NCBI RefSeq assembly: GCF_028690125.1
Contig: NZ_JAQVBV010000017.1
Location: 1 to 64,000, forward strand
Direction: 5' to 3'
From: Bacteroides sp.
GTDB lineage: Bacteria; Bacteroidota; Bacteroidia; Bacteroidales; Bacteroidaceae
Length of the DNA stretch: 64,000 nt
Shown here piece by piece: positions 44,711 to 53,701 of this stretch; the stretch's first letter is position 1, and each line of letters starts with the position of its first letter. A model generated the notes under the pieces. That model was not told the DNA's origin, made no database searches, and saw nothing but the letters and a program-made list of their open reading frames with translations. Made by a program: the position numbers and the translations under genes.

Positions 44711-45277
44711 TTACAACTCTCTGACGCAACGCACGTAGTGAAGAGATGTCTTTGCGTCCCAATTGGTCATGCCATTAATGAAGGTGACATACCAACTTTG
44801 GGTCTGTACGCCAGTTTCAGTAGCACTCCAAAAATATTCAGAATTTAGAAGAAACATGGAATTGAAAATCCATATCATCATCAATTCCCGCTGCGTAGGC
44901 AACCTCCAACCTCCTCCGTCGTATGTCAAATTTTTGCATCCATTATATGCATCTACCCAGTTCATTTTTGTTACTCCAATGTTGAGTCCGTGTGTACCCA
45001 AATTATAGTTTGCCACTTCCAATTTTATGTATACTTTATCGTTCTCCGAATTATAGGGGTTCGATGCACTTACATTTCTGAATGCAGTGAGACTAGGCGC
45101 ACCCAAAACACATTTCTGCTTCTTGTTTTTTTCCACAGCACGTTGCGGGAAACCGCTCGATGCCGAGCAGTCAAGTATGAGCTTATTGTCTTTTTTATAA
45201 GCCTTTTGCGCCCATACTCCAAGGCTGATAAGCCCTAGGCAGTAAATTATTAAAATCAGTTTTTTCATATCTTTCAA
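44711..45277 (-). CDS. Secreted protein with C-terminal lectin-like (DUF1566/Lcl) domain
   Basis: The 188-residue product has a signal peptide (KKLILIIYCLGLISLGVWAQ). After a short linker comes one DUF1566/Lcl-like domain (~95-188): WVDAYNGCKNLTYDGGGWRLPTQRELMMI, YFWSATETG, and the closing Y-V-R-C-V-R-E-L. The same domain ends the next two genes upstream. Translation starts at ATG 45277 or three codons later (MKKLILII). It is the last pilus-like gene of cluster A, 9 bp after the preceding gene. A tip adhesin or accessory subunit is plausible; there is no lipobox. Confidence 0.65.
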   Translation of the reverse strand: MKDMKKLILIIYCLGLISLGVWAQKAYKKDNKLILDCSASSGFPQRAVEKNKKQKCVLGAPSLTAFRNVSASNPYNSENDKVYIKLEVANYNLGTHGLNIGVTKMNWVDAYNGCKNLTYDGGGWRLPTQRELMMIWIFNSMFLLNSEYFWSATETGVQTQSWYVTFINGMTNWDAKTSLHYVRCVREL

Positions 45278-45286
45278 TTATTTAAT

Positions 45287-46855
45287 CTACGGTTTAACTT
45301 CTCTTACACAGCGCACGAGGTATCCGCCCATTACATTTTGGGGGTTAGAAATAGTTGTACCGCCTCCGAAACCCACAAACCAGCTTTTCCCCTCATTCCC
45401 AAAATCTGTAGAACTCCAATGGTTGAGAATATTGATGTCGGTATCTAATCCGTTTTTTGCGATCCAAACGCCCATTAATTGATTCTGTGCAGGTAAGTAC
45501 CAAACGTAATTCGGGGCAGTTGTTGAGCCGAGTGATTCCCAACCCACGTTTTTTTGGAAGCAATAATTGGCAGCAGGATATTTGGTTGAGTTATCTCCTG
45601 TGTTCAACGTCCAAGTATTTCCTTTGCCGTTATTTTTATGGGTGGTTATATTGTTTCTTGGTTCGTTTGCCCACAACAGCCCCTCACTATCCACCGCATC
45701 TACATATAGTTTATTCGTAAACTGCCACACACCGGATTCATCCTCTAACAATTCGCCGCCAAACATACCAACATAAAGGTTTAACACTTCCACCCGCGAG
45801 TCGGTATTGTCGGGATCGGGATAGAGCGTCACTTCGTAGGTATAGCGATAGTTGGGCCTTAGGTTGTAATCGGTGGCGAAGTCGGCACCCAGATGCAGGG
45901 TGTAAATCCAACCATCACCGTGGGTCATACCGCTAATCTTTACATAAGTAGCACCTGAGGGGGCATTTGTCTTGCGAGTTTGAGCCGTTGTGTTTTCCAC
46001 CATTCCGCGTCTGTTTTGCGGCACATACCAACTGAACGTGCTGAATGCGGTGCTACTCATTGTGGTGATAGGCTGCGCGGCGTAATCGACAGAAGTAACG
46101 GTTGAGGGAAATATGGCGGTCTCGTTCTGATGTGGCATTGAGTAGCTCACGTCTGGCACGCTGCACATCTGTATTGTCCAATCGGTGGCGGTAAGATTAC
46201 TGCCCGTCTTCACTTTGAAGATAACCTGCGCCACATTACGTATGACATCCATTTCGACGGTAGCACCTTCTGTCTCGAGATCTCCTGTCCAGATACCGCT
46301 CATCGGTAAGTTAATTCCACCTCCTGTTAGCAGCGACGCCTCGTCGGTAACACTCTGAGTCTTAGCTAGCAGATCTGCGTAGGTGGATGTGCCTACCGTC
46401 ATACCTGTATCAAATGATGTGTCATTCGTATTGGCAATAATTACCACGCGTTGCTCTGTACCTGCTGCAAGTATGATTTTGTCAGGCTTAGTGCTATAAT
46501 AACTTTTCTTGGATAACTTCGCGGTCGTCTCCGTGCCATTGTACTGGAATACCCATATATTGGCAATAGCATCATCGTCCACAGCACGAGTCGATAGGGC
46601 GACAGGCTCTTCGATGAGTTCGACCAACATTGCTGCACTGCGGTCCGAGGCTATCACACGGCTTTCGGACGCTCTGCTGTCGAGGGATTTCGTTACCCCA
46701 GACCTGTCAGTAGGCGTTTGCATCTGTACGCTACTCAAGTTCAGCGACACCTCTACAGGCTCTCCCACAGGGATCGTACTGTCATCGGTTAGCCCATCTT
46801 TTGTGCAACTCGCCATTGCTGCTGCCACAACTATCAAAATACAAAAATGTTTCAT
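45287..46855 (-). CDS. Fimbrial accessory/tip-type subunit with C-terminal Lcl domain
   Basis: The 522-residue lipoprotein (lipobox M-A-S-C, Cys17) has an N-terminal ~330-residue fimbrial accessory domain resembling DUF4906/Mfa-type tip proteins (NIWVFQYNGTETTAKLSKKSYYS, WYVPQNRRGMVENT). The C-terminal DUF1566/Lcl-like domain contains YVWYLPAQNQLMGVW, HWSSTDFG and YLVRCVREVKP. The order of genes suggests it is assembled on pili made of the upstream fimbrillins. N-terminal region around LVELIEEPVALSTRA contains an S-T-R-A protease-like site as found in Rgp-cleaved fimbrillins of Porphyromonas; processing in Bacteroides is inference. Confidence 0.7.
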   Translation of the reverse strand: MKHFCILIVVAAAMASCTKDGLTDDSTIPVGEPVEVSLNLSSVQMQTPTDRSGVTKSLDSRASESRVIASDRSAAMLVELIEEPVALSTRAVDDDAIANIWVFQYNGTETTAKLSKKSYYSTKPDKIILAAGTEQRVVIIANTNDTSFDTGMTVGTSTYADLLAKTQSVTDEASLLTGGGINLPMSGIWTGDLETEGATVEMDVIRNVAQVIFKVKTGSNLTATDWTIQMCSVPDVSYSMPHQNETAIFPSTVTSVDYAAQPITTMSSTAFSTFSWYVPQNRRGMVENTTAQTRKTNAPSGATYVKISGMTHGDGWIYTLHLGADFATDYNLRPNYRYTYEVTLYPDPDNTDSRVEVLNLYVGMFGGELLEDESGVWQFTNKLYVDAVDSEGLLWANEPRNNITTHKNNGKGNTWTLNTGDNSTKYPAANYCFQKNVGWESLGSTTAPNYVWYLPAQNQLMGVWIAKNGLDTDINILNHWSSTDFGNEGKSWFVGFGGGTTISNPQNVMGGYLVRCVREVKP

Positions 46856-46867
46856 AATCTATCTTTT

Positions 46868-49717
46868 TTAGTGCACCTCCCTGACACAACGTACCCTATA
46901 TTGCGTTTCCTTTGCTTGAGGCCATGAAACTCCTGTACTCAACCCAAAAGCCCAACTCTGGACATCGCTATGCTGCGTACCACTCCAGTATGCTCTAGAG
47001 CTTGTTGGGCGAAAACCGATAATAGTATTAAGTTTTGCTAGGTTATTGTACATCAAGCATAGCTCCGAAAGTCTTGGTAAGCGCCAACCTGTGCCATCGG
47101 TAGTTTTGCTATCACAAGCAGTCTTTGCCTCATCCCAACTGACATTTTCATTTTTCTCGTCTGCTACCGCTACCTCCAACTTAGCGTATGGAAGATCGTT
47201 TTTGAATACTTCGTCACCAGTAGGTAAATTTAGATAGTGGTCTGCGGGCTCGTTGTTGTAGCTTGTTGTAGTCGAATCGTATAGGTTGGTGGTGCTTCCT
47301 CCGTTATTTGCATCATCACCGTAATAGAGAGGCACATAAGGCAACATTGGCACCTCGCGTACGCAACGCACTCTGAACGTTAGTGTCTTTGCTCCAAAAG
47401 TAACAGAATTCCCCAAATACCAACAATTATCAGTATCGTACTGCGTACCACTCCAAAAGGCATTATTAGCGTCTATTGGCTGAAAATCCGCAATCGCATT
47501 AAGTGTTAATCTGTTATTCATAATCAACAATAGCTCCGAAACTCTCGGCAATCGCCAATCTGTACCATTGGTAGTTTTATTCTTACAAGCCATTTTTGCC
47601 TCATTCCAAGTAAGACTTATGCTCTCGTTTGTTGTCGCGACTTGTAATTTAGCGTATGGAGGATCATTTTGTAATACTTCTTCACCGGTAGGAAAAGTTA
47701 AATAGTGGTCTGCGGGCTCGTTGTTGTAGCTCATTGCGGTCGCACCGTATAGGCTGGTGGTGCTTCCTCCGTTATTTGCATCATCGCCGTAATAGAGCGG
47801 TACATAAGGCAACATTGGCACCTCGCGTACACAACGTACTTTATACTGACTAGTATTTTGTGCATAATCACTATAAGCGGTATTAGCTGTAAAATACCAA
47901 CTGTAATTATCCATATATCGCGTACCACTCCAGTATGTAGAAGAACCTAATCGCTCAAAACCCGGAATATCATTAAGTGTTTGGTAGTTATTGTACATCA
48001 AGCGTAGTTCCGAAACTCTCGGCAATCGCCAACCTCCGCCATCGCTCATTTTCCCATCACAGATAACCTTTGCATCCTTCCAGCTAATATTGGCGTCATT
48101 TATCTCGTTTGTTGGTGCTACCTGCAACTTTGCATATGGAAAATCGTTTTTGAATACGTCGTCAGCAGTAGAGAAAGTTAAATAGTGGTCTGCGGACTCG
48201 TAGCTATAGCTCGATGTAGTTGCTCCGTATAGATCGGTGACTATTGCTCCATTATTATTCGGATCACCGTAATAGAACGGCACAAAAAGTAATGGCACCT
48301 CACGTACACAACGCACGCTAGCAGGTACTGTTTTCGCTTTTCCCGCGAACGAGCCGTTGGTAAATTCGATGGTGAAACCGGCATCCGGTCCACTCTCAGT
48401 AGCACCCCAGTATGAGTCAGAAGTAAATTTGGTAAAGCCGTAAACAGACTCAAGCGAAGATTTGTTATTGTACATCAACTGTACCTCTGCGATCCTCGGT
48501 AAACGCCAACCTGTACCATTGGTAGATCTATTCTTACAAGCATCCATAGCCTGCTTCCATGTCATCATGTTTACCTCATCCTCAAGCGCCACCTCTAACC
48601 GATAGAAAGGTAGTTCGTTAGCGAAAACATCTTCTGTTTGATACTGACCCTCTCTGTAGCTGTTGTAGCTTGTTGTGGTAAAACCTAGCAGTGAAGTGGT
48701 GATGTTTCCATTATTATTCGCATCGCCATAATAGAGTGGCGCAGGCTGTGGCACCGCGCCTATTGCTCCGTCTATGTTGCTATCGTTCCACGGAAGAACA
48801 TTCATTGTACACGTGAGTGTTCGGTTGCGATCAACCGAGATGGTGTAGTTTACCGACTGACCATTCGTCCAAGTGCCCCCGATAGCGACGTTCTGCGTGG
48901 TTTGTGCTATGCCGTTTACTGTGAAATCAACAATCAATATGCAGGTAGAGGCATTTTGAGGTATCAACATCATATATTTATTATCACTCATAAGGTTTGT
49001 GGCGGTAGGGGTCAGTAGTGTAGTGCCACCTGTAAAAGCCGTATATTCTGCCGAGCCATTCTGCACATTCCATAAATTTGTCGAATAATTATAGATGGCT
49101 GTCGATTTAGCAGAGGTTAGTTTGACCGACGTAATAACGACCTGATCCATTGAGGTATCGGCCAGTTTCCCCGATATGCTTACTCGAGTCAGGGCATGTT
49201 TAAATTCGAATGCGATCGCTCCGTCTGCTTTTTTGCGGTCGGTGAGTGGTTTGGAGGTAAGCAGATCGACCTGTTTGGTAACATCTGGATTTACGGTATA
49301 GGTCAGCGTCGGGGCACCTGTTGTAGTCTGATCGGATACCGTGATACCGTTGTTGTCGGTGAAGGGGTAATAAGCGAAGAACGAGAGGCTAGCATCAGTG
49401 TCGGCAGGCCAGTACATCGTAGGTGAATAGGTGAAATCCTTGCCGTTTGTAGCGGCGGTCATCGCTTTGTTGTACATAAAATTGGGCGCAGTATTACTGC
49501 TGTTGGCACTCCACGTGCCACTCGGCAAATAGTAACCAAACACACCTATCTTGTCTCCCTCTGCGAAGCTCGTCTTTACCGCTGCCCGCGTCCAGCTATC
49601 TCCGTCGTGAAAGGCTATGGCATCACCGCTCGGCTCGTAATAGGGTAGCTCCTCCTTATTGCAGCCCGATACGGTAACAAGCAACGATAGACCTATCAAA
49701 TATCCGTATAATTTCAT
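46868..49717 (-). CDS. Fimbrillin with four tandem lectin-like (DUF1566/Lcl) domains
   Basis: The 949-residue lipoprotein (lipobox V-S-G-C, Cys19) has an N-terminal fimbrillin (Mfa-like_1) domain, ~30-320: SWTRAAVKTSFAEGDKIGVF, TMYWPADTDASLSFFAYYPF, FKHALTRVSISG and a W-N-D end. Four ~155-residue tandem repeats follow from residue ~327. Each runs YYGD..NNG, then GWRLPR..E..L..N, YWSGT and ends V-R-C-V-R-E-V. Repeats 3 and 4 are closest. Repetition of an adhesin domain suggests a variable tip or a long surface adhesin. Usual fimbrillins are 300-400 residues, so this is exceptional. Confidence 0.8.
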   Translation of the reverse strand: MKLYGYLIGLSLLVTVSGCNKEELPYYEPSGDAIAFHDGDSWTRAAVKTSFAEGDKIGVFGYYLPSGTWSANSSNTAPNFMYNKAMTAATNGKDFTYSPTMYWPADTDASLSFFAYYPFTDNNGITVSDQTTTGAPTLTYTVNPDVTKQVDLLTSKPLTDRKKADGAIAFEFKHALTRVSISGKLADTSMDQVVITSVKLTSAKSTAIYNYSTNLWNVQNGSAEYTAFTGGTTLLTPTATNLMSDNKYMMLIPQNASTCILIVDFTVNGIAQTTQNVAIGGTWTNGQSVNYTISVDRNRTLTCTMNVLPWNDSNIDGAIGAVPQPAPLYYGDANNNGNITTSLLGFTTTSYNSYREGQYQTEDVFANELPFYRLEVALEDEVNMMTWKQAMDACKNRSTNGTGWRLPRIAEVQLMYNNKSSLESVYGFTKFTSDSYWGATESGPDAGFTIEFTNGSFAGKAKTVPASVRCVREVPLLFVPFYYGDPNNNGAIVTDLYGATTSSYSYESADHYLTFSTADDVFKNDFPYAKLQVAPTNEINDANISWKDAKVICDGKMSDGGGWRLPRVSELRLMYNNYQTLNDIPGFERLGSSTYWSGTRYMDNYSWYFTANTAYSDYAQNTSQYKVRCVREVPMLPYVPLYYGDDANNGGSTTSLYGATAMSYNNEPADHYLTFPTGEEVLQNDPPYAKLQVATTNESISLTWNEAKMACKNKTTNGTDWRLPRVSELLLIMNNRLTLNAIADFQPIDANNAFWSGTQYDTDNCWYLGNSVTFGAKTLTFRVRCVREVPMLPYVPLYYGDDANNGGSTTNLYDSTTTSYNNEPADHYLNLPTGDEVFKNDLPYAKLEVAVADEKNENVSWDEAKTACDSKTTDGTGWRLPRLSELCLMYNNLAKLNTIIGFRPTSSRAYWSGTQHSDVQSWAFGLSTGVSWPQAKETQYRVRCVREVH
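46871..48739 (-). repeat. Four ~465-bp tandem coding repeats
   Basis: These encode the four Lcl-like domains. Blocks such as GGTGGTGCTTCCTCCGTTAT and GCGTATGGA recur almost unchanged between repeats, so slippage or recombination could change the copy number. Confidence 0.75.
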
Positions 49718-49759
49718 ATTTTTTGTTGTTTATGCAACGCTTTGCGGTTGCTTTGGTGA

Positions 49760-49787
49760 TCGGAGGGGGAGATCCAACCCCCACCGA
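49760..49787 (-). terminator. GC-rich hairpin downstream of the 340-residue fimbrillin
   Basis: TCGGAGGGGG pairs with CCCCCACCGA with one A-A mismatch and an 8-nt loop, in the 102-bp gap between two fimbrial genes. No U run follows, so partial attenuation or mRNA stabilisation of the upstream gene is more likely than full stop. Confidence 0.5.
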
Positions 49788-49819
49788 CCGGTGTTATGCG
49801 ATAATGTCTATTCGCACGA

Positions 49820-50842
49820 TTAATTAGCCGGCACTGTCACGTCAGCTGCACCTTCACTATCCCAAGCTCCAAGTTCATCTGTTGTGAATGTAATTTCTGA
49901 TGCACCTCCAGTACCTCCTGTTGCTGGCAGAACAAGGTTGTAACGAATACTTTTACCTTTTTCCCAATTATCTGTAATGGCTACCTTTTTAGGTGTTGTA
50001 GTGAAGTCTGCGATCTTAATATCGTTTTGATACACATCGTATGTCACCTGAATATTGATTGTACCTATTGTTTGTGGCACCATCATCAAAGCACCGTTTG
50101 TTCCATCTACATTTGTTTTACTCGGTGTCACAGTGCTTATGTCACTCCCTGTGCTATTTTCATAATAGGTATAATTAGTTTTTGTTCCTTCTGCTGTAGC
50201 CCACGCTCCACCGCTACTTGCAAAAGTGTATGTATTGGTAGGAAAAACATCTATTACCTCAATCTTCTTAACTTTGCATATCATGCCCCCAGTTACGGCA
50301 CAAGCGGCTGAAAACTGAATTTTAGTAAGAGCATGGCTAAATGTAAAGTTTACAGCCCCATTACTTCCATTTGTATTTGCTTTTGTTTTATTCATTGCAA
50401 GCGCAACCAAAAGGTCTTCCTGATCGGTTACAGAAGGATTCACATTATATGTAAAACTCGGCATTCCTGAGGCAGCACCTGAAAGGTTCTGGGCTGGTGA
50501 GGTGGCGAAGAAATTCAGATTATCTGTCGTTCCCATGGGCCAGTAATAATGCTTACCTGATGTAATTACCCACTTAGCGGAAGTACCTGTCCGATCGATA
50601 ACTTCGTTGTTAATATAAGGCGTACCTACTGTTCCTGACGACCATGCATCTGCAAGATAGTAGGCAGAAACATTGAATGTTTTGAAATTGGCGTCTACCA
50701 TCTCTGTCGCTCTGTTCGTAACACCTGTGCAGGTATCAAAACCAATTAAATTGTCCGGTGATTGATCTATAATAACCTCGTCCTTTGAGCAAGAGCTCAA
50801 ACCGATTACCACCACGGTAGCAAAAAATAAAATCTTTTTCAT
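49820..50842 (-). CDS. Fimbrillin family protein (major-subunit-like)
   Basis: The 340-residue lipoprotein (lipobox L-S-S-C, Cys18) has only the two beta-sandwich halves of an Mfa-like_1 fimbrillin: KWVITSGKHYYWPMGTTDNLNFFATSP, VNFTFSHALTKIQFSA and a C-terminal LGAWDSEG strand. There is no extra adhesin domain, which is typical of the shaft subunit. Upstream genes encode the OmpA/DUF3575 and DUF5119 proteins, as in other Bacteroides pilus operons. A GC-rich hairpin follows, which could favour its own mRNA over the downstream subunits. Confidence 0.8.
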   Translation of the reverse strand: MKKILFFATVVVIGLSSCSKDEVIIDQSPDNLIGFDTCTGVTNRATEMVDANFKTFNVSAYYLADAWSSGTVGTPYINNEVIDRTGTSAKWVITSGKHYYWPMGTTDNLNFFATSPAQNLSGAASGMPSFTYNVNPSVTDQEDLLVALAMNKTKANTNGSNGAVNFTFSHALTKIQFSAACAVTGGMICKVKKIEVIDVFPTNTYTFASSGGAWATAEGTKTNYTYYENSTGSDISTVTPSKTNVDGTNGALMMVPQTIGTINIQVTYDVYQNDIKIADFTTTPKKVAITDNWEKGKSIRYNLVLPATGGTGGASEITFTTDELGAWDSEGAADVTVPAN

Positions 50843-50954
50843 TTTGTTTAATTTTTTAATTGTTATTGAATTATTTGCTTATTTTTTCTTGAGTAGTATC
50901 ACTACCTAACAGTTCTCTCTTTTCATAGGCTTATCTGTTTGAGATTATACTTCA

Positions 50955-52001
50955 TTATTCCATTGGAATATCAACATTTTCTTCCTCATCCCAGCCGTCT
51001 ATCTCGGCATCGAATCCACTATCCGATCCGCCCTCTGGTTTCACATTGGGCAACTCAACAGAATCATCTTCGGGGCGAGGCTCCTCACCGGGCTTGGTTC
51101 CCATGCCAATCTGAATAGTGATGGTAAATTCATGCTCGTCTTTCTGCATTAAATCGCCCACATTAAACTCTTTGTTGATAATAGTTTGATTATCGACCAG
51201 TAAAAAGGACAAGAATAGCTTGCTGTCCGTTGGAAGTAGTGCGTTTAGGGGCTGTCCAAAGGTGGTGATCATAACGATTGCCTCACCGTTGGTGGCAGAG
51301 CCTTCGTCTTTGGTCACAGTCCACTCCTCCAGCAGGTGCGTAACCCCGTGCGAGTTGCGCTCTGCGGTGGCGATAAATGCACCCTGAGCCATTCCGCCCA
51401 GCGAGCCTCGCATCGACCGGACATTCTGAATGCCTTCGATCTTTACCCGTACCGTGGCGGTGTAAATCATCGGCATAGGCTTCAAATTGAGTGAAACCGC
51501 AGGCATACTCTTTGACCGTGCGCGATTTTGCATACTTGTCTCGACCATTGCATCTGTTACCTCAAAGTTCTCATATCGGTCTGCCGCAAATAGTTCGGGT
51601 TCTCGTACTATTATCTTGTCATTATTGGCTTTTGTCTTATACCATTTCGAGGTGGTAGCAGTGGCACAAACCTCCATCGTGCTATAGTGATCCATTCCTC
51701 GGAACTCCAAAGTGCCGAAGTCGCTCGGAATCTGGTTAAACACCACAACATGATATGTCCCCTTGCGCAGCCGTGGTGATGCCGAATGAATTGTGTTAGT
51801 CTGAACGGTTGTAGGGGCGGTGTCATCTGTCGGGAAGAACATTACGGTCATCCCGGTGGGTGTCGGATAAACATCCGACCAATCAACATTCACCAAAACA
51901 TCACACAGTGGATAAGGCGAAGGATAAGTCAATTCGCGACGTTCGCACCCCGACAGCACAATGTTCACGACAAATATTATTATATATAGGTATCTTTTCA
52001 T
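50955..52001 (-). CDS. DUF5119 family fimbrial-locus lipoprotein
   Basis: The 348-residue lipoprotein (lipobox L-S-G-C, Cys19) fits the DUF5119 family. It has the N-terminal block CDVLVNVDWSDVYPTPTGMTVMFFP, a middle RKGTYHVVVFNQIPSDFG, and a charged acidic tail (EEENVDIPME). Such proteins sit beside DUF3575 proteins in Bacteroides fimbrial operons and resemble FimB/Mfa2 anchor proteins, so it may anchor or terminate the fibre in the outer membrane. Its start overlaps the DUF3575 gene stop by ATGA, indicating coupled translation. Function is inferred from context. Confidence 0.75.
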   Translation of the reverse strand: MKRYLYIIIFVVNIVLSGCERRELTYPSPYPLCDVLVNVDWSDVYPTPTGMTVMFFPTDDTAPTTVQTNTIHSASPRLRKGTYHVVVFNQIPSDFGTLEFRGMDHYSTMEVCATATTSKWYKTKANNDKIIVREPELFAADRYENFEVTDAMVETSMQNRARSKSMPAVSLNLKPMPMIYTATVRVKIEGIQNVRSMRGSLGGMAQGAFIATAERNSHGVTHLLEEWTVTKDEGSATNGEAIVMITTFGQPLNALLPTDSKLFLSFLLVDNQTIINKEFNVGDLMQKDEHEFTITIQIGMGTKPGEEPRPEDDSVELPNVKPEGGSDSGFDAEIDGWDEEENVDIPME

Positions 52002-53248
52002 CGCCGTCCTCCTGTCTTATTCCCGATTAGCCACACAAGCGATACTTTTGCCTTGGTAGGGCCGACCCAAGTGTAGCGACCGTCGTTTTGCCACATCAGC
52101 ACGGTGTTATTTTGCTCACCGTGGTAGTGACGGTATTTGGTGTGGAGGTAGCCGATACCGATCGAAAACTCCATGTTGAAATGCTTGGACAACCGCAATC
52201 CGTAGCCATAACTGACTCCCGCCGCGATATAAAACTCACCCTGATAACCGCTGCTTTTGTTTTCCAAGTCATAATATCCGCCACCTCCGTACAATCCCAC
52301 AAAGTGCCCGGTGAGCTGCTTTCGGTTAGTGCGCCTGCCGAGCCAGTAACGCCCCTCGATATTGCCCGACTGTACCTGCAACGCACGGCTGTTGTCCTTT
52401 GACAACCACCACGGAAATATCCACTCACCCGCCACCGACCAACGGTTGCCGATCGGTACTTCGACCTCGATATTCGGTAGCAGTAAAGCATCGAACAGTA
52501 GATTGGTTTTGAATGCAAAAAGCGGTTTTGTTAGAGTCTCTACCTGAGTCTCTATCGGTTGTTCAACTACAGCTGTTGTCCGCTGCTCTGTAATCTCTTG
52601 TTCAGGTACAACTTTATCAATCGGTAGCTCAACACACTCTTCAAATGGCTGTTCTATGCATTTTTCAATGCCCTTTTTTGGGGAAAATACGATACAAGTT
52701 CTGGCTACTCTTAAATGTCTCAAGTAGTGTTTGGTGATATAACTCCACACCCTACCACCTTCGATCTGTCGTAGTTGACACTCTTTGATCACAGGATCGA
52801 CATCCGAAGTAATTGTTTTCAATATCTGTTCCTTGTAGGGGGCGTTAGCGTCTTCTTCGACAAGTTGTTGCAAACCCGCCCAATCTTCTCCAATAGAGTT
52901 AAGCAGAATTTTGTATTGTTTTGTGTACGGATATTTGCAAACAAGATATTGTTCTACTGCTTTTGCACGGCGTGAGGAAAGTTCTTGGTTGTACCTAACC
53001 GCCCCTTCTGGTGATACCGAAGCAGTAATTACCACCGAATCAATCTTTGAAGCAATATTTCGATCATTAAATATGCGATCAAATTCTTGCAACCAAGTTG
53101 AATTATTCATATATTGGCTATCCAGTACATTTTTGTCAAATTGAAAATAAAGCACATACCTTGATACAGTATCTGCCTGACCGTAACACTCTCCGGTGTA
53201 GCATCCGAGAACCAATGAGAATAGCAATATGTTACTTAAAAATTTCAT
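51998..53248 (-). CDS. OmpA-like / DUF3575 outer-membrane protein
   Basis: The 416-residue protein has a signal peptide (KFLSNILLFSLVLGCYTGECYG). It has an OmpA-like fold near 30-120 (YFQFDKNVLD, VVITASVSPEGAVRYNQELSSRRAKAVEQYL), an acidic/proline-rich linker around 200-230, and a C-terminal DUF3575 beta-barrel (~240-416: FAFKTNLLFDALLLPNIEVEVPIGNRWSVAGEW). It probably sits in the outer membrane and links to peptidoglycan. In Bacteroides it commonly heads fimbrial operons, as here. It may serve as a base or secretion-related component; this is inference. Confidence 0.8.
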   Translation of the reverse strand: MKFLSNILLFSLVLGCYTGECYGQADTVSRYVLYFQFDKNVLDSQYMNNSTWLQEFDRIFNDRNIASKIDSVVITASVSPEGAVRYNQELSSRRAKAVEQYLVCKYPYTKQYKILLNSIGEDWAGLQQLVEEDANAPYKEQILKTITSDVDPVIKECQLRQIEGGRVWSYITKHYLRHLRVARTCIVFSPKKGIEKCIEQPFEECVELPIDKVVPEQEITEQRTTAVVEQPIETQVETLTKPLFAFKTNLLFDALLLPNIEVEVPIGNRWSVAGEWIFPWWLSKDNSRALQVQSGNIEGRYWLGRRTNRKQLTGHFVGLYGGGGYYDLENKSSGYQGEFYIAAGVSYGYGLRLSKHFNMEFSIGIGYLHTKYRHYHGEQNNTVLMWQNDGRYTWVGPTKAKVSLVWLIGNKTGGRR

Positions 53249-53270
53249 TGTATAAATCTACTTTTTAATT

Positions 53271-53468
53271 TCAATAAATACGCACAATCCTCCCTTGGAT
53301 TACAGAAAGCACAACCCGAGCGGAAGAATGTTTATTATCCTGTAATAGTAATATGGCATAAGGTAGCGTACCAATACACAAAATTCCTCTCTCAGCAACT
53401 TTTGCAGTACTGAGAAAGCAAGGTATTTGAACCCTAATTAGTGTGTCTTGTCTAAAGACCTCTTCCAT
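53271..53468 (-). CDS. Possible small protein at the head of pilus cluster A
   Basis: A 65-codon frame starts ATG 53468 after an A-rich ribosome-binding region (AAAAAG) and ends 22 bp before the OmpA/DUF3575 gene. The product is basic and begins M-E-E-V-F-R-Q-D-T-L. It has no signal peptide or recognised motif. Position and spacing fit a first operon gene, but composition does not prove coding. Confidence 0.35.
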   Translation of the reverse strand: MEEVFRQDTLIRVQIPCFLSTAKVAERGILCIGTLPYAILLLQDNKHSSARVVLSVIQGRIVRIY

Positions 53469-53701
53469 CTTTTTATAATTTATACGAATCAGCTGTTAAA
53501 AAAGCATTCTGATTCTGTTGGCCAAAATGTTATTGTTTAGTTAATTATCTCATTTGTTTTCTTCTTAATGTCTTTAAAAATTAGCATATTAGAAAATTGA
53601 AACTATTCATTATTCTAATTATGTTTTCCAAGGAGAAAGAACCAAAACTTATAAAATCTATATATATTTTACTAAGAATATTTTCTTTTCTAGTTTCCTA
53701 A

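Noticed and set aside
44598..44762. Longer start for the small membrane protein
   Set aside because: The added residues are absent from the second copy and overlap the preceding gene.
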